Shown: positions 9,001 to 16,618, numbered from the stretch's first letter. The stretch: 64,000 nt of DNA from Thermoflexaceae bacterium (GCA_015075555.1 JABTUD010000001.1:1483227-1547226), one strand, 5' to 3'. A program made the numbers and translations. Notes: a model not told the origin generated them from the letters alone.

Positions 9001-9543
9001 GACGTCGCTGATTGCGGCGAGGGCGGCTTTGGTCTGGAGCAGGTCCTGGCAGGTCTCGACCTTGAGGACGTCGATTCCGCCTTCGAGCAGCCCCAGCGTC
9101 TGCTCACGGTAGCTCGCGAGGAGCTCATCGAAGGTGACGTGCCCCAGCGAGGGAAGACGCGTACCGGGGCCAATGGTTCCGAAGCTGTAGCGCGGCCACT
9201 CCCGTGTGCTGAATTCGTCACGCACGCGGTTGAGCTGTTGCGCCGCCAGCCGGTTTATCTCCCGCACGCGGTCCTCAATGCCGTATTCGGCAAAGACGAT
9301 GCGGTTGGCCCCGAACGTGGCGCTGTCGACTGCATCACAGCCCGCCGCATAGAGCCCGCGCTGGATGCCGGCAATCATCTCCGGCCGCGATACCGTGAGG
9401 AACTCGCTGCAGCCGTCCAGCCCGCCGTAGTCCTCGGACGCCGGCTTGAGAGCGAGAATGGACGACCCGATCGGTCCGGCAGCGTAAAGCACCTGCTGGC
9501 GCAGGCGCTCAAGTAGCGGATGGTCGCGCTCAACGTAGGCCAT
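6082..9543 (-). CDS. metH: Cobalamin-dependent methionine synthase
   Basis: MetH transfers the methyl group of 5-methyltetrahydrofolate to homocysteine by way of cobalamin. Domains in order over 1153 residues are as follows. The homocysteine-binding barrel is at about 10-310, with zinc ligands Cys229, Cys295 and Cys296. The pterin-binding barrel is at about 340-620. The B12 cap and Rossmann domain are at about 640-870, with axial His733 in DVHDIGKN. The AdoMet-dependent reactivation domain is at about 915-1153. The length is close to that of E. coli MetH. A low-complexity linker between the B12 and reactivation domains (about 870-910) is encoded by a CCTCC-type tandem repeat. I saw no cobalamin riboswitch upstream. 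The ATG at 9543 starts a typical N-terminus. Confidence 0.96.
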   Translation of the reverse strand: MAYVERDHPLLERLRQQVLYAAGPIGSSILALKPASEDYGGLDGCSEFLTVSRPEMIAGIQRGLYAAGCDAVDSATFGANRIVFAEYGIEDRVREINRLAAQQLNRVRDEFSTREWPRYSFGTIGPGTRLPSLGHVTFDELLASYREQTLGLLEGGIDVLKVETCQDLLQTKAALAAISDVFAETGLFAPVIASVTIETTGTMLLGSDIACALTALEALDVVDIIGINCATGPEQMVEHVRYLAEHSRRPVFVAPNAGLPEIVDGEACYRLSPQEFARYQRIFVEEFGTNIVGGCCGTRPADFEAAIAAIGRRPPKARRAAYEPACSSTYTSVPFEQQTSFLVVGERLNATGSRAFRDLLLAEDTDGMVNLAREQAAEGAHVLDVMVDYVGRPGVPDMERLASVLRTQSTLPLMFDSTEPPVIETALKLYGGKAIVNSINLEDGERKITRLLPLLKRFGAAAVALTIDEEGQARTAEWKLRVAHRIHEIAVDRYGLEPGDLLFDMLTFPLSGGQEDLRRDAMETLAAIRQVKAELPGVHTILGVSNVSFGLKPAARRVLNSVFLFEAIDHGLDAAIVNARQIVPLNRIPEEQLKAARDLIYDRRSEGYDPLTHFIGLFEGAEEGRRAKPDRSALPVDERLRQRIIDGDRRGIDADLDEALAVRSALSIINETLLEGMKVVGELFGSGKMQLPFVLQSAETMKSAVAHLEPHMERAAGSTRGRIVLATVRGDVHDIGKNLVDIILTNNGYSVHNLGIKQPIQNIIEKALEVDADAIGLSGLLVKSTVVMREDLEELNERELSHFPVLLGGAALTRRYVEEELRAIYRGRVFYCQDAFEGLAMLNSLMAGDAAPAASPRGKEGGGRREAANSAVAPAVRSDVRKDVPVPQPPFWGSRVVRGLPLRDIYPFVNEVALFRGQWQYQKGQRSDREYEAFVDQEVRPVFRRWQERAIAEQLLVPQVVYGYYPCQSEGNGLLVWPEMSDGAPMGEPVRFEFPRQSSGRHLCIADFFRSVESGEYDTVAFSLVTMGSRATGFAQELFRANEYRDYLHFHGFAVECAEALAEFWHRRIREELGIAGDDAPTMREIFAQGYRGSRYSFGYPACPDLEQQKGIARLLGPGRIGVELSETFQWHPEQSTSAIIVHHPEARYFVIR
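6943..6976 (-). repeat. Short tandem pyrimidine (CCTCC-type) repeat inside metH linker
   Basis: On the plus strand this stretch reads as repeated CCTCCCT units ending in a run of C. On the coding strand it gives the Gly/Arg/Glu-rich linker before the AdoMet domain of MetH. The reading frame stays open through it. Confidence 0.7.
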
Positions 9544-9665
9544 GGAACTAGGTTAGCAGGCGGCGGCGTCTGGGACCGGCCACTGCTGCAACCCTGTCGC
9601 CCCGGTGTAACAATTGCCCCGGCCGGCTGTCGAACTGGCATCAGACACCCGGGAAGGAGCAATCG

Positions 9666-10271
9666 ATGCGCACAAGACGCCCACTCATGGCCCTGCTTGC
9701 CGCCACCGCGGGGGTGCTCATCCTTGCCGCTGCCTGCAGTGGCGACGACGACGCCGGATCGAACGGCGGCAATGGCGAGACCGGGACCACGGCCACCAGC
9801 ACAAGAGCTGGCGATGGCAGCGGCGGCAGCGGCTACAAGCCCTGTGACCTGCTCACCGGGGAAGAGGTCGAGGCAGTGCTTGGCGAGGCCATTGAAGCGC
9901 CGGAGACGTCGATCACGGGCAACCCCCTGGGGCAGACGCTCTGCATGTACAGCGCTGCCGCCGAAAACTCGTTCGCTTACGTCCAGCTCTCCATCATTCG
10001 CGAAAAGGACATCATGGAGGCGATTCGCAAGAGCGGTCAGTCCGCGAAGAAGCTGTACACGGAGGGGAAGGCGCTCTACGAGGCGGGAAAGGTGCGGGAC
10101 GTTCCCGGCATCGGCGATGCTGCCTATCGCGAAGGGGCCACGCTGACACTGCTTTCGGGCGGGACGCTCATGTCGGTGAGCGCGCTCGTCAAGGGGACGC
10201 AGCCGGCCGACCTGAGCACCGATATCCTCAAGTCACTCGCCCAGAAGGCCCTGGACCGACTGCCGAAGTAG
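9666..10271 (+). CDS. Lipoprotein, DUF3558-like
   Basis: The 201-residue protein has a lipoprotein signal peptide with an Arg-rich start, a hydrophobic core and lipobox LAAAC (Cys at about residue 25). A Gly/Thr/Ser-rich tether of about 35 residues follows. The folded part starts KPCDLLTGEEVEAVLG, contains a second Cys in LCMYSA and a DVPGIGDAAY stretch. This combination is seen in DUF3558-like actinobacterial and chloroflexal lipoproteins. A good AAGGAG site lies 8 bases before the ATG. Its role on the outer face of the membrane is unknown. Confidence 0.82.
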   Translation: MRTRRPLMALLAATAGVLILAAACSGDDDAGSNGGNGETGTTATSTRAGDGSGGSGYKPCDLLTGEEVEAVLGEAIEAPETSITGNPLGQTLCMYSAAAENSFAYVQLSIIREKDIMEAIRKSGQSAKKLYTEGKALYEAGKVRDVPGIGDAAYREGATLTLLSGGTLMSVSALVKGTQPADLSTDILKSLAQKALDRLPK

Positions 10272-10274
10272 GAG

Positions 10275-10874
10275 CTACTGGAGGACCTTGAGCGGGAAGG
10301 TGGCGATCACGTCGTAATGGGCGCCCTGGGGGGTGAGCCGGCTGCGCATGAGAGAGACCTGCGTGGTGCGCCAGCCGCTGGGAGGGACGTCCATCTTGCC
10401 CACGGCGACCTCTATCTCCGCCCGCTGGCGAGTAGAGATCTCGTCGCGAACCCGGCCCAGCGTGAGGTGCGGGCGGAAGGGACGGCGCTCCGGTTCGAAA
10501 CCGACAACGGCGAGCGCCGCATTCACCGCCCGTACCAGTGCTTCGAGGCGGAGGACATCGCCGGCGATGCCAACCCACATGATGCGCAGCCCTTCGCGAC
10601 CACCAAACGTGCCGATGTTCGAAAACTCCAGCTCGAAGGGAGAGTGGCCCACGGTGGCTTCCTGGATCGCGAGCTTGATGGCGGGAAGCTTCTTTACGGG
10701 CACTTCCCCCAGGAATTTGAGCGTAACATGCACGCCTTCGGGGCGGATCCAGCGCACGGCACTGCCACTACGGCCACGGAGAGTTTCAATTATCTCTCCG
10801 ATGGCCTGTTTCACTTCATCGGGAACCTCGCAGGCCACGAACAGCCTTACGTGTTCAGTTTCGGGAGCGGTCAT
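10275..10874 (-). CDS. thpR: RNA 2',3'-cyclic phosphodiesterase (LigT/ThpR family)
   Basis: ThpR hydrolyses 2',3'-cyclic phosphates at RNA ends and belongs to the 2H phosphoesterases. Both diagnostic HxTx motifs are present: HVTL at residues 49-52 and HLTL at 136-139. The flanking strands LFVACEVPDE and FEPERRPFRPHLTLGRV are typical. The length of 199 residues is slightly above the family's usual 180. The start codon overlaps the stop of the upstream amidohydrolase by 4 bases (ATGA), so translation is coupled. The gene ends 3 bases from the convergent lipoprotein gene. Confidence 0.93.
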   Translation of the reverse strand: MTAPETEHVRLFVACEVPDEVKQAIGEIIETLRGRSGSAVRWIRPEGVHVTLKFLGEVPVKKLPAIKLAIQEATVGHSPFELEFSNIGTFGGREGLRIMWVGIAGDVLRLEALVRAVNAALAVVGFEPERRPFRPHLTLGRVRDEISTRQRAEIEVAVGKMDVPPSGWRTTQVSLMRSRLTPQGAHYDVIATFPLKVLQ

Positions 10875-11719
10875 GTGTCAGGTCTATCCGAAAACAGGGT
10901 ATCGGCGTTTCCGCCACACACTGCCTGCGCGATGTCGCCGGGAAGAAGCGCGGTGATGCGTTGAAGCTGGCGCAAGGGCGAAAGCAGCGGGTAATCCGAG
11001 CCGAAAAGCACGCGCGCAGGACCGGCGAGGTCAACAAGACGCACGACGCTCGCATCATCATACAGCAGAGATGCGGCTGAGGTATCGAAGTACGTCATTG
11101 ACAACGCTGTTCGAACCTCTGGCATCTGCAAATAGAAAGGCAAACCTCCGCCAAAGTGAGCGGCGATCATCACAGTCTGCGGGTGGGCGCTGGCGAGCCG
11201 CCAGAGCTCTTCCGGGGTGATGCCTCCTCGCTTGCCGGGGTAATCGTGCCCGACAGGCTCGGACACGTGCCAGAGAAGGGGCGCCGCCAGGCCGGCGGCA
11301 AGGTCACACAGGTCGTGGGCGGCGGTGCCGAGCGGGTCCCAGCCCTGGTTGTGGGGACGCAATTCGCCGATTCCGCGCGCGCCCTGGGCAAGGGCGTATT
11401 CTGCAGACCCGCGCCAGCCCGGCAGGGACAGGTTCACGGTCGCCAGGGGGATGATGCGCCCGCCTGCTTCGGACGCGGACGCGAGCAGGTAGCGATTCTG
11501 CTCCTCGATGGCAGGCTCGCTGGCAAAGGCGAAACCGGCCGCTACGGCCGCGTCGAGCCCGGCCCGGTCGAGCGCGGAGAGCAGGCCGGGGGCGGCAGAC
11601 ATCTTCGCAGCAGTGTCTCCGTACATCTCGGCGAACGTGCGGTCGTGCGCGGCCAGTTGGTCGCGGCCGGCGATTTGCGCTGGCGCGAAGAGGTGCGTGT
11701 GGGCGTCGATCCGCCTCAT
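10871..11719 (-). CDS. Amidohydrolase-2 family metal-dependent hydrolase
   Basis: The 282-residue protein starts with the metal-binding signature DAHTH (His7, His9), which opens a TIM-barrel amidohydrolase. Further candidate metal ligands are His in LLWHVSEPVGHD, His in MIAAHFGGG and Asp in LFGSDYPLLSP. This order matches amidohydrolase-2 enzymes, which act as decarboxylases or lactone and amide hydrolases. It is the first gene of a two-gene unit with thpR. The substrate is unknown. Confidence 0.85.
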   Translation of the reverse strand: MRRIDAHTHLFAPAQIAGRDQLAAHDRTFAEMYGDTAAKMSAAPGLLSALDRAGLDAAVAAGFAFASEPAIEEQNRYLLASASEAGGRIIPLATVNLSLPGWRGSAEYALAQGARGIGELRPHNQGWDPLGTAAHDLCDLAAGLAAPLLWHVSEPVGHDYPGKRGGITPEELWRLASAHPQTVMIAAHFGGGLPFYLQMPEVRTALSMTYFDTSAASLLYDDASVVRLVDLAGPARVLFGSDYPLLSPLRQLQRITALLPGDIAQAVCGGNADTLFSDRPDT

Positions 11720-11771
11720 TGCCCGATGTTAGCAGAGCATGGAAGGGCGCCCGGGATGGACCAACGTCTGT

Positions 11772-12233
11772 TCAGGAGGGCAGCTTCACGAACTCCGCCG
11801 TCTCCGGGACAACCTCGATGAAACCGCTTTCTCCCCCGCGCTCCCGGTAGTAGAGGCTGCGAAGGGCGAGCTTGCGCCGGTTGGCCAGTGCATTGCGCAT
11901 GCCCCCTGGCGCAAGAAAGTAGCGGAAGACGGCCAACGGGTAGACCGCGAAGCGGAACCGCCCGTCCCTGCGGAAGCTCGCCCTCCCGCGAACGCGCAGC
12001 ACCCGGCCCGCCCGGCCGGACTCGTCATGGAAGAGCAGGGCCACCTCGGGGTTCTGGATAAGGTCGCGGACCACCGCGCTTTCCGCCCTTGTGCCCATGT
12101 AGACGCGGCCCCGGAAGAACACGAACCAGAGGGGGACCAGGTCGGCGTTACCCGCGGGCGAAAGCGTGGCGATGTGCACCACCTTCGCCCGGCGGAGGAA
12201 CCGCTTCACGGTGCGATGACGGGGCGAGATCAC
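11772..12233 (-). CDS. Pyridoxamine-5'-phosphate-oxidase-like (split barrel) protein
   Basis: This 153-residue protein has an N-terminal helix (PRHRTVKRFLRRA) and a split-barrel core: VVHIATLSPAG, LVPLWFVFFRGRVYMGT and VALLFHDES, then VRGRASFRRDG. The pattern fits F420- or FMN-dependent PNPOx-like enzymes. The GTG at 12233 shares the overlap GTGA with the stop of the gene before it, which fixes the start and shows translational coupling. The upstream gene looks like another split barrel, so the two may form a heteromer or act on related substrates. Confidence 0.75.
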   Translation of the reverse strand: MISPRHRTVKRFLRRAKVVHIATLSPAGNADLVPLWFVFFRGRVYMGTRAESAVVRDLIQNPEVALLFHDESGRAGRVLRVRGRASFRRDGRFRFAVYPLAVFRYFLAPGGMRNALANRRKLALRSLYYRERGGESGFIEVVPETAEFVKLPS

Positions 12234-12607
12234 GGGGTCTCTCGCATGCGGCCGTAGTGCCAGGCCACCGCCTTTTCGGGGACGAGTTCGAACCAGGCGT
12301 GACCGGCGCTGACCCCGTCCGGAGCGTCGCAGGGCACGAGCGGCCCCTTCGCCCACACCCCGCGCAGGTCGAAGTACCATGGCCCATCGTCCACCAGCAC
12401 CTTCACCCTCCCGGCAGGCGGCGTCATGGCCGTCGGCAGCCCCACCAGGTAGCGGCCCTCATCGAAGTGGAAGGCCACCGGCATCACGTGGATCGAGCCA
12501 TCAGCGACGGAGGCCATCGTCGCCCGGCGCGGATGCTCCAGCAGCGGGCGCAGGTCCTCCGGTGTCACCGCCCTTGTCACCCGGCGGGCCGGGCCGCCCC
12601 CGGTCAC
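12230..12607 (-). CDS. Small split-barrel-like protein, 125 aa
   Basis: The product has the pattern of a short PNPOx-like protein: a helical start (TPEDLRPLLEHPRRA), strands TMASVADGSIHVMPVAFHFD and RYLVGLPT, and a C-terminal HAWFELVPEKAVAWHYG strand. It starts with a GTG that overlaps the previous stop by 4 bases (GTGA) and ends with the same kind of overlap to the next gene. It is the middle gene of a tightly coupled trio. Assignment to the fold is moderate; function is unknown. Confidence 0.65.
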   Translation of the reverse strand: MTGGGPARRVTRAVTPEDLRPLLEHPRRATMASVADGSIHVMPVAFHFDEGRYLVGLPTAMTPPAGRVKVLVDDGPWYFDLRGVWAKGPLVPCDAPDGVSAGHAWFELVPEKAVAWHYGRMRETP

Positions 12608-12960
12608 GCGCCCTCTCCCTCCCGCGCCAGTCCCACCGCCAGCAGGTCATCGCCCGCATGCTGGCCTTCGGTGACGGCCTCGACGTCGAACTGCTCGACT
12701 ATGGCCGGCGCCAGTCCCGTGAGCTGCGCCACGCGCCCCGTTGCGATATGCGAGACAAGCTCCTGCGCCTGCTCGGCCTTATCAAAGAGGTACATCGCTC
12801 CCCACAGGCCTGTACCCGGGTTGGAGATCCATGTCTTCTGGCGCAGGCCGGGCATGGCGCTGAAGCGGGCGATGGACTCATTCCGCAAGTAGTCCCGGAG
12901 CTCTTCGAAAGTGACCCTGGAGCCGGTGGAGAGGTCCCACAGGACAAGCACGGCGCGCAT
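12604..12960 (-). CDS. Putative dimeric alpha/beta-barrel protein (monooxygenase-like), 118 aa
   Basis: The protein starts MRAVLVLWDLSTGS and contains IARFSAMPGLRQKTWISNP followed by GLWGAMYLFDKAEQAQEL. This helix and strand order is typical of small dimeric alpha/beta-barrel proteins of the YdhR or antibiotic-biosynthesis-monooxygenase type. Its stop overlaps the next GTG start by 4 bases, so it leads a three-gene unit with two split-barrel genes. No catalytic residues can be assigned from sequence alone. Confidence 0.65.
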   Translation of the reverse strand: MRAVLVLWDLSTGSRVTFEELRDYLRNESIARFSAMPGLRQKTWISNPGTGLWGAMYLFDKAEQAQELVSHIATGRVAQLTGLAPAIVEQFDVEAVTEGQHAGDDLLAVGLAREGEGA

Positions 12961-13145
12961 TGGGCATGAGTATACGCGGCAGGCAGCGGCACCAGGGCCT
13001 GGGGTGCTCCTTGAGAAAAGTCCATTCGTACTGGGCGGCGCCGAGGTGGGCGGGGTTATTGGCGAGCCGCGTGGTGTCCCGCAGCACTCTTTTCGGCTCC
13101 TGGCTTGTGGTCTAACATCCGCCCAGCTTCCTTCGGGGGATTACG

Positions 13146-13796
13146 ATGGATTGGTTGAAGTCGACCCAGGCGGGTGGAGTGGCGGGGATCGTGGCCGTGG
13201 TGGCCCTTCTGGTGGTTTCTTTCATGGTTCCCGCGCCACCAGGGGTCGATGAGCCGGCAAGCGAATACCTGGCGTACCTGGTCGACAACCGCTCGATGCT
13301 AATGGCGCAGTCGTCGCTCTCGCTCTTGCCCACCTTTCCGTTGTTGCTCTTCGTTCCATCTTTCCGCCGGTTCCTGGGCGCGAGCGAGGACAAGAACCAG
13401 GTACTCGCCGAGGGAGCGAGCCTTGGTATCGTTGCCGGGTGGGCGATCGGCATTCTCGTTTCGTTCCAGTCCGGCGCACTGGCATTCCTTTCGGAAAGCA
13501 CGCTCGACGAGGCGCAGGCGCGCAACCTGATGATCTCGTTGACTGTTGGATACACCGCAGCGGTCGTGTTGTGGGGGGCAGCGGCGCTGCTTGCCGGGCT
13601 CGCCCTCATCGGCGAGAAGGGAGCAGCGCGCTGGGCGGGCTGGTTCGGAGTGGCGGTGGCAATCCTGACAGCGGCCTCGCTTCTTGGCTGGGACGACGAT
13701 GGTGTCTTCGCCGTGGGCCAACTGATGTTCGTAGCCTATCTCGCGAACTTCGCCTTCCTGCTTTTCGGGAGCGTGTTGCTCGTGCGGCGAAAGTAG
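13146..13796 (+). CDS. Integral membrane protein, 216 aa, about six transmembrane segments
   Basis: The sequence alternates hydrophobic stretches and short loops. They lie at about residues 10-28, 55-70, 92-110, 128-150, 165-182 and 190-212, ending in a positive VRRK tail. A loop after the first segment (VPAPPGVDEPASEYLAYLVDNR) resembles the first extracytoplasmic loop of DUF4386-like membrane proteins. No transporter or enzyme motif is visible. The ATG at 13146 follows a clear intergenic region. The gene stands alone, convergent with grpB. Confidence 0.75.
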   Translation: MDWLKSTQAGGVAGIVAVVALLVVSFMVPAPPGVDEPASEYLAYLVDNRSMLMAQSSLSLLPTFPLLLFVPSFRRFLGASEDKNQVLAEGASLGIVAGWAIGILVSFQSGALAFLSESTLDEAQARNLMISLTVGYTAAVVLWGAAALLAGLALIGEKGAARWAGWFGVAVAILTAASLLGWDDDGVFAVGQLMFVAYLANFAFLLFGSVLLVRRK

Positions 13797-13813
13797 TCGC
13801 GGCCCGACCAGGC

Positions 13814-14341
13814 CTACCGCCGTTCGTCGCCCCGGCCGGCCCTCGCCCGGGCGAGCACGGCGTTGATGAACCCTGCCCTGGCGGCGTTGTAGGCGGGTGG
13901 GTCGGGGCCCAGGCCGGCGAGCACCTGCCGCTTCAGCCGCTCGTACTCGCGCGCCGTCTCCCCATGCTCCCGAAGGAAGTCGCGGAAGAGCAGATGCTCA
14001 GCCCAGAACTCCCCTCCAAAAACAGTGAGGTGCAGGTTCACCCGCGGCGGCCCAGCCTTGCGGATGTAGCGCGTCCCGGGCACGGTCTCGCCCCGGTCTT
14101 CGTATCCGAGGCCCTTCAGCCGGGCCCCGTGCATGGCGTAGTGAGACTCGCACTCGGCCCCGGCCATGATGTCGACGATGGGCTTTGCCCCCAGCCCGGG
14201 CACGGCCGTGCTGCCGATGTGCTCGATGCGCCCTTGAGGCAGCCCGAGTACCGCCGCGATCCGCTCCCGCTCAGCGACAAACACGGAGCCCCAGGCCGGG
14301 TCGTGCTCCACAATCCGGTAGTTCGGGTGGGGCGTGTTCAT
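13814..14341 (-). CDS. GrpB family (UPF0157) nucleotidyltransferase-like protein
   Basis: The 175-residue product has the GrpB pattern. It begins NYRIVEHDPAWGSVFVAER, carries the nucleotidyltransferase-like motif IEHIGSTAVPGLGAKPIVDIM, and has the later RVNLHLTVFGGEFWAEHLLFRDFLR block. Proteins of this family have a nucleotidyltransferase fold, but the reaction is not settled. I placed the start at ATG 14341 because the upstream in-frame stretch has no family similarity. The gene is convergent with the membrane protein before it. Confidence 0.9.
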   Translation of the reverse strand: MNTPHPNYRIVEHDPAWGSVFVAERERIAAVLGLPQGRIEHIGSTAVPGLGAKPIVDIMAGAECESHYAMHGARLKGLGYEDRGETVPGTRYIRKAGPPRVNLHLTVFGGEFWAEHLLFRDFLREHGETAREYERLKRQVLAGLGPDPPAYNAARAGFINAVLARARAGRGDERR

Positions 14342-14555
14342 TCCGCGCCAGGGTACGCGCTGGTGGTCGCCCTGTCCCTGGGCACGGGGGCGATGGGCGA
14401 TTCCGGGAGGCTGGAGTGACGCTGAAGGCCGCTCCCTCGTCACCGGGCCGGGTGTGCCGAGCATCTGGCGGATGAACGGTCAGCTGTCAGGTGCGGTGCG
14501 GCGCCGGACGCACGTCGGCGGGGCGCCCGCGTGTGACAGTCAACGTCCCTCGCCG

Positions 14556-14984
14556 CTAAGCCTGTCGTTCGAGCCACGAGTCGGGTGCTATCGCACCGGC
14601 CCGGCTAACCAGCTCCGCATCCCAGGCGACCAGGGTGGCGGAGTGGCGTTGCGCCACCGCCGCATACAGGGCGTCACCGGCGCGCAGGAAGGCTGCGGTG
14701 CCGAGGCGCGCTGCCTCCGCAATCAGGCCCGCGGAAAGGGCCTCCACCCGGACCTGCGGGGCCTGCATGATCTCGCCGGCGAGGCCAAGCCCTGCCCCGG
14801 AGTCCCCCAGCCGCCGGGCCAGGGCGCACGCGATCTCAATCCGCGCGTATGCAGGGAGGATGATTGTTCTCCCCCTCGCCCCGGCGTGGCGGAGGAACGA
14901 CCTGCTCGCGGTACAGGCCGGGTCGGTTGCGTCCGCAGCAGCCACCCAGACGCTCGCATCGACCACGAGCGGGTCAGCGATCAA
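14556..14984 (-). CDS. PIN-domain toxin, VapC-like
   Basis: VapC toxins are Mg-dependent ribonucleases, usually cutting tRNA or rRNA. The 142-residue protein has the PIN acidic residues in order: Asp9 in LVVDASVWV, Glu in YARIEIACALA, Asp in RAGDALYAAVA and a last Asp in LVAWDAEL. It overlaps the upstream ribbon-helix-helix antitoxin gene by 11 bases. This is the usual VapBC order with the antitoxin first. All four acidic positions are present, so it is predicted to be active. Confidence 0.9.
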   Translation of the reverse strand: MIADPLVVDASVWVAAADATDPACTASRSFLRHAGARGRTIILPAYARIEIACALARRLGDSGAGLGLAGEIMQAPQVRVEALSAGLIAEAARLGTAAFLRAGDALYAAVAQRHSATLVAWDAELVSRAGAIAPDSWLERQA

Positions 14985-15237
14985 GGCGGGAACGGTCGCG
15001 GCTTAGCTGGTCACGGGCAGTCGCGCCCGGCGGGGCGCTCGCGACTGCCTCATCGGCGCGCTCCAGCCAGCTCTCCAACCACTCCCCGGCATGTTCGGGG
15101 CCGTCAGCCCTCGCCTCTTCGCCGAGCCATCGTCGAAACAGGTCGATGGTGATATCGCGTACCGCGCGGCGCTCGATGGCGGCGCGCGCCTTCACCCTGC
15201 GATAGAGCGCATCCGGCAGGTCGATCGTGGTCTTCAC
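14974..15237 (-). CDS. Ribbon-helix-helix antitoxin, VapB-like
   Basis: The 87-residue protein opens with MKTTIDLPDALYRRVKARA, the beta-strand and first helix of a ribbon-helix-helix DNA-binding domain, followed by RAVRDITIDLFRRWL. The acidic, Pro-containing C-terminal part would wrap the PIN toxin encoded downstream. It starts with GTG at 15237. Inverted CCTGTA/TACAGG half-sites overlap the start codon and the upstream region, which fits autoregulation by the toxin-antitoxin complex. Confidence 0.88.
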   Translation of the reverse strand: MKTTIDLPDALYRRVKARAAIERRAVRDITIDLFRRWLGEEARADGPEHAGEWLESWLERADEAVASAPPGATARDQLSRDRSRLDR

Positions 15238-15262
15238 CTGTACAGGTTACCATATTCCTGTA
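15236..15262 (-). promoter_or_regulatory. Inverted-repeat operator upstream of VapBC-1
   Basis: The 12-base perfect palindrome ACCTGTACAGGT covers 15236-15247 and overlaps the antitoxin GTG. A further CCTGTA lies at 15257-15262, so TACAGG (15241-15246) and CCTGTA form a second inverted pair with a 10-base A/T-rich spacer. Repeated half-sites at a vapB start are a usual arrangement for autoregulation. The site is seen directly; binding is inferred. Confidence 0.65.
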
Positions 15263-15354
15263 TCACGCGGCCAGGCAAGCGCGGCGGCTTCATCGGCAAG
15301 GTCGAGAGTGGCCCCTGCCTGCCGGCGTCCGGACGGGTCACGGAGGACACTCGT

Positions 15355-15762
15355 TCAACCCACCACCTGGCTCCTGAGGCCCGCCACGTCGAGGAGCTGC
15401 CAGGTCTCGGCGATCTTCCCATCCTGGACGCGGTAGATGAGGACTTCGTTCACGGCAAAGCGCCTCCCACTACCGGGCTGGCCGAAGAACTCCCCCGTGT
15501 GTGTCCCCTCAACCGTGACGCGCGCGGCCACGCGGTCGCCGGACCCGAAGATGTCCTGGATGCCAATGCGCAGGTCGGGCGCGCCCTTGAGGAGCGTCGA
15601 GAGGAGGTCGGCCACGCCTTCAGTCCCGGCGACACCCGGGTACGCGCCCACGAGGTCGTGCCGCACGAAGCCGGGACCAATGAATTCGGGGATGCGTTCG
15701 AACTGGCGGCTGTTCAGGGCGCCGAGCGTGTCCCGGACGATGTCGATGTTGTTGGAGGACAT
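15355..15762 (-). CDS. SnoaL-like ester-cyclase/NTF2-fold protein, 135 aa
   Basis: The protein has the SnoaL-like order. An N-terminal helix (VRDTLGALNSRQFERIPEFI) is followed by the His/Asp-containing VRHDLVGAYPG, a long loop, and the strands RVAARVTVEGTHTGEFFG and FAVNEVLIYRVQDGKIAETWQLLD. It is a clear paralogue of the gene at 23802-24212, with matching blocks through HDLxGAY, VEGTHxG and the ESW/ETWQL end. The start at ATG 15762 is preceded by AAAGG. It lies between two VapBC modules. Function is unknown; the fold is shared by polyketide cyclases and many small isomerases. Confidence 0.8.
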   Translation of the reverse strand: MSSNNIDIVRDTLGALNSRQFERIPEFIGPGFVRHDLVGAYPGVAGTEGVADLLSTLLKGAPDLRIGIQDIFGSGDRVAARVTVEGTHTGEFFGQPGSGRRFAVNEVLIYRVQDGKIAETWQLLDVAGLRSQVVG

Positions 15763-15890
15763 CGGAGTCAACCTTTCTGCTTGAGCCCCAGGACGGCCGG
15801 GAACACCCCGGCGAGAACCGGATAATATAGGCCCAGAAGCGGGTGATGCGTTCACTGGTGCGCTCGATGACGGAGCAGCCATCCGCGCGC

Positions 15891-16343
15891 TCAGGGGCGC
15901 CGTGTTCCCAGGAGAAGGAGGTCGAGCCCTTCGAACTGACGGAACGCCTCGTCGATCGTGACCATCCGGCACCCGTCCGCGATGGCGAAGGCTGCCAGGT
16001 AGGCATCCATCCAGAGCTTCGGGGCGGAGGCTCCGCTGAATGAGAACGCTCGCCAAAGCTGGTCCAGACCATCAGGCTCCGCCCGAAAGATGATCCGGCC
16101 GTCCGCGATGAGCGCCTCGTATGCCGTCCAGGCTGCGGCATTGGTGAGGGGCGGCAGGCCGTACGGCGCGAGCACGGAGGCGTTGGTCAGTAATCGAAGG
16201 AAGCCCTGTTGCGTCGCGCGACAAAAGAGGACGCTCTCGCGGTCGTCAACAGCGTCGAGCCAGGCCCGCGCGGTCTGATTGTGGCTGTGCGGACCAAGCG
16301 CCAATGCGACCCAAACGTTCACATCGCAGAGGTACTTGGTCAC
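15891..16343 (-). CDS. PIN-domain toxin, VapC-like (second module)
   Basis: The 150-residue protein starts with the PIN motif YLCDVNVWVALAL (first Asp at residue 7). It contains the TQQGFLRLLTN segment, the Asp in LWMDAYLAAFAIADGC, and Asp in MVTIDEAF near the end. It starts with GTG and overlaps the antitoxin stop by 4 bases (GTGA), so translation is coupled. Sequence similarity to the first VapC at 14556 is low, so the two modules are probably not a recent duplication. Confidence 0.88.
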   Translation of the reverse strand: MTKYLCDVNVWVALALGPHSHNQTARAWLDAVDDRESVLFCRATQQGFLRLLTNASVLAPYGLPPLTNAAAWTAYEALIADGRIIFRAEPDGLDQLWRAFSFSGASAPKLWMDAYLAAFAIADGCRMVTIDEAFRQFEGLDLLLLGTRRP

Positions 16344-16606
16344 CGGGTGAGGGCCCGGACCTCTTCATCCAGGAGCACAGCGGCCACCCGGTCGGGGGTC
16401 ATCTCCTCTTCGGGCACTGCCGGATGGCCTCCTCGAATAAGGGGAAGCTGGACGCGATGAGGAGGGCTGGCCGGTTGCCCGGGATCTCCCTCGAGCCCGC
16501 GACGTAGCAGCTCGGCAATCAGATCCTTCAGTTTGCGATCTTCGCGGACGGCACGAAGCTTGATGGTCCGCACGAGTTCGTCGGGCAGGTCAAGGGTTGT
16601 CTTCAT
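16340..16606 (-). CDS. Antitoxin of second VapBC module, ribbon-helix-helix-like
   Basis: The 88-residue protein begins MKTTLDLPDELVRTIKLRAV, a ribbon-helix-helix strand and helix, then KLKDLIAELLRRGLEG. The C-terminal part is Pro-rich with an acidic EEEMTPDRVAAVLLDEEV segment that may neutralise the toxin. A near-perfect inverted repeat lies just upstream and could be its operator. The N-terminal ten residues closely match those of the first antitoxin. Confidence 0.86.
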   Translation of the reverse strand: MKTTLDLPDELVRTIKLRAVREDRKLKDLIAELLRRGLEGDPGQPASPPHRVQLPLIRGGHPAVPEEEMTPDRVAAVLLDEEVRALTR

Positions 16607-16618
16607 TCCCCCAGAATA

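Noticed and set aside
9544..9665. Cobalamin riboswitch upstream of metH
   Set aside because: The short gap before the divergent lipoprotein gene shows no B12-box-like sequence and is too short for the full structure.
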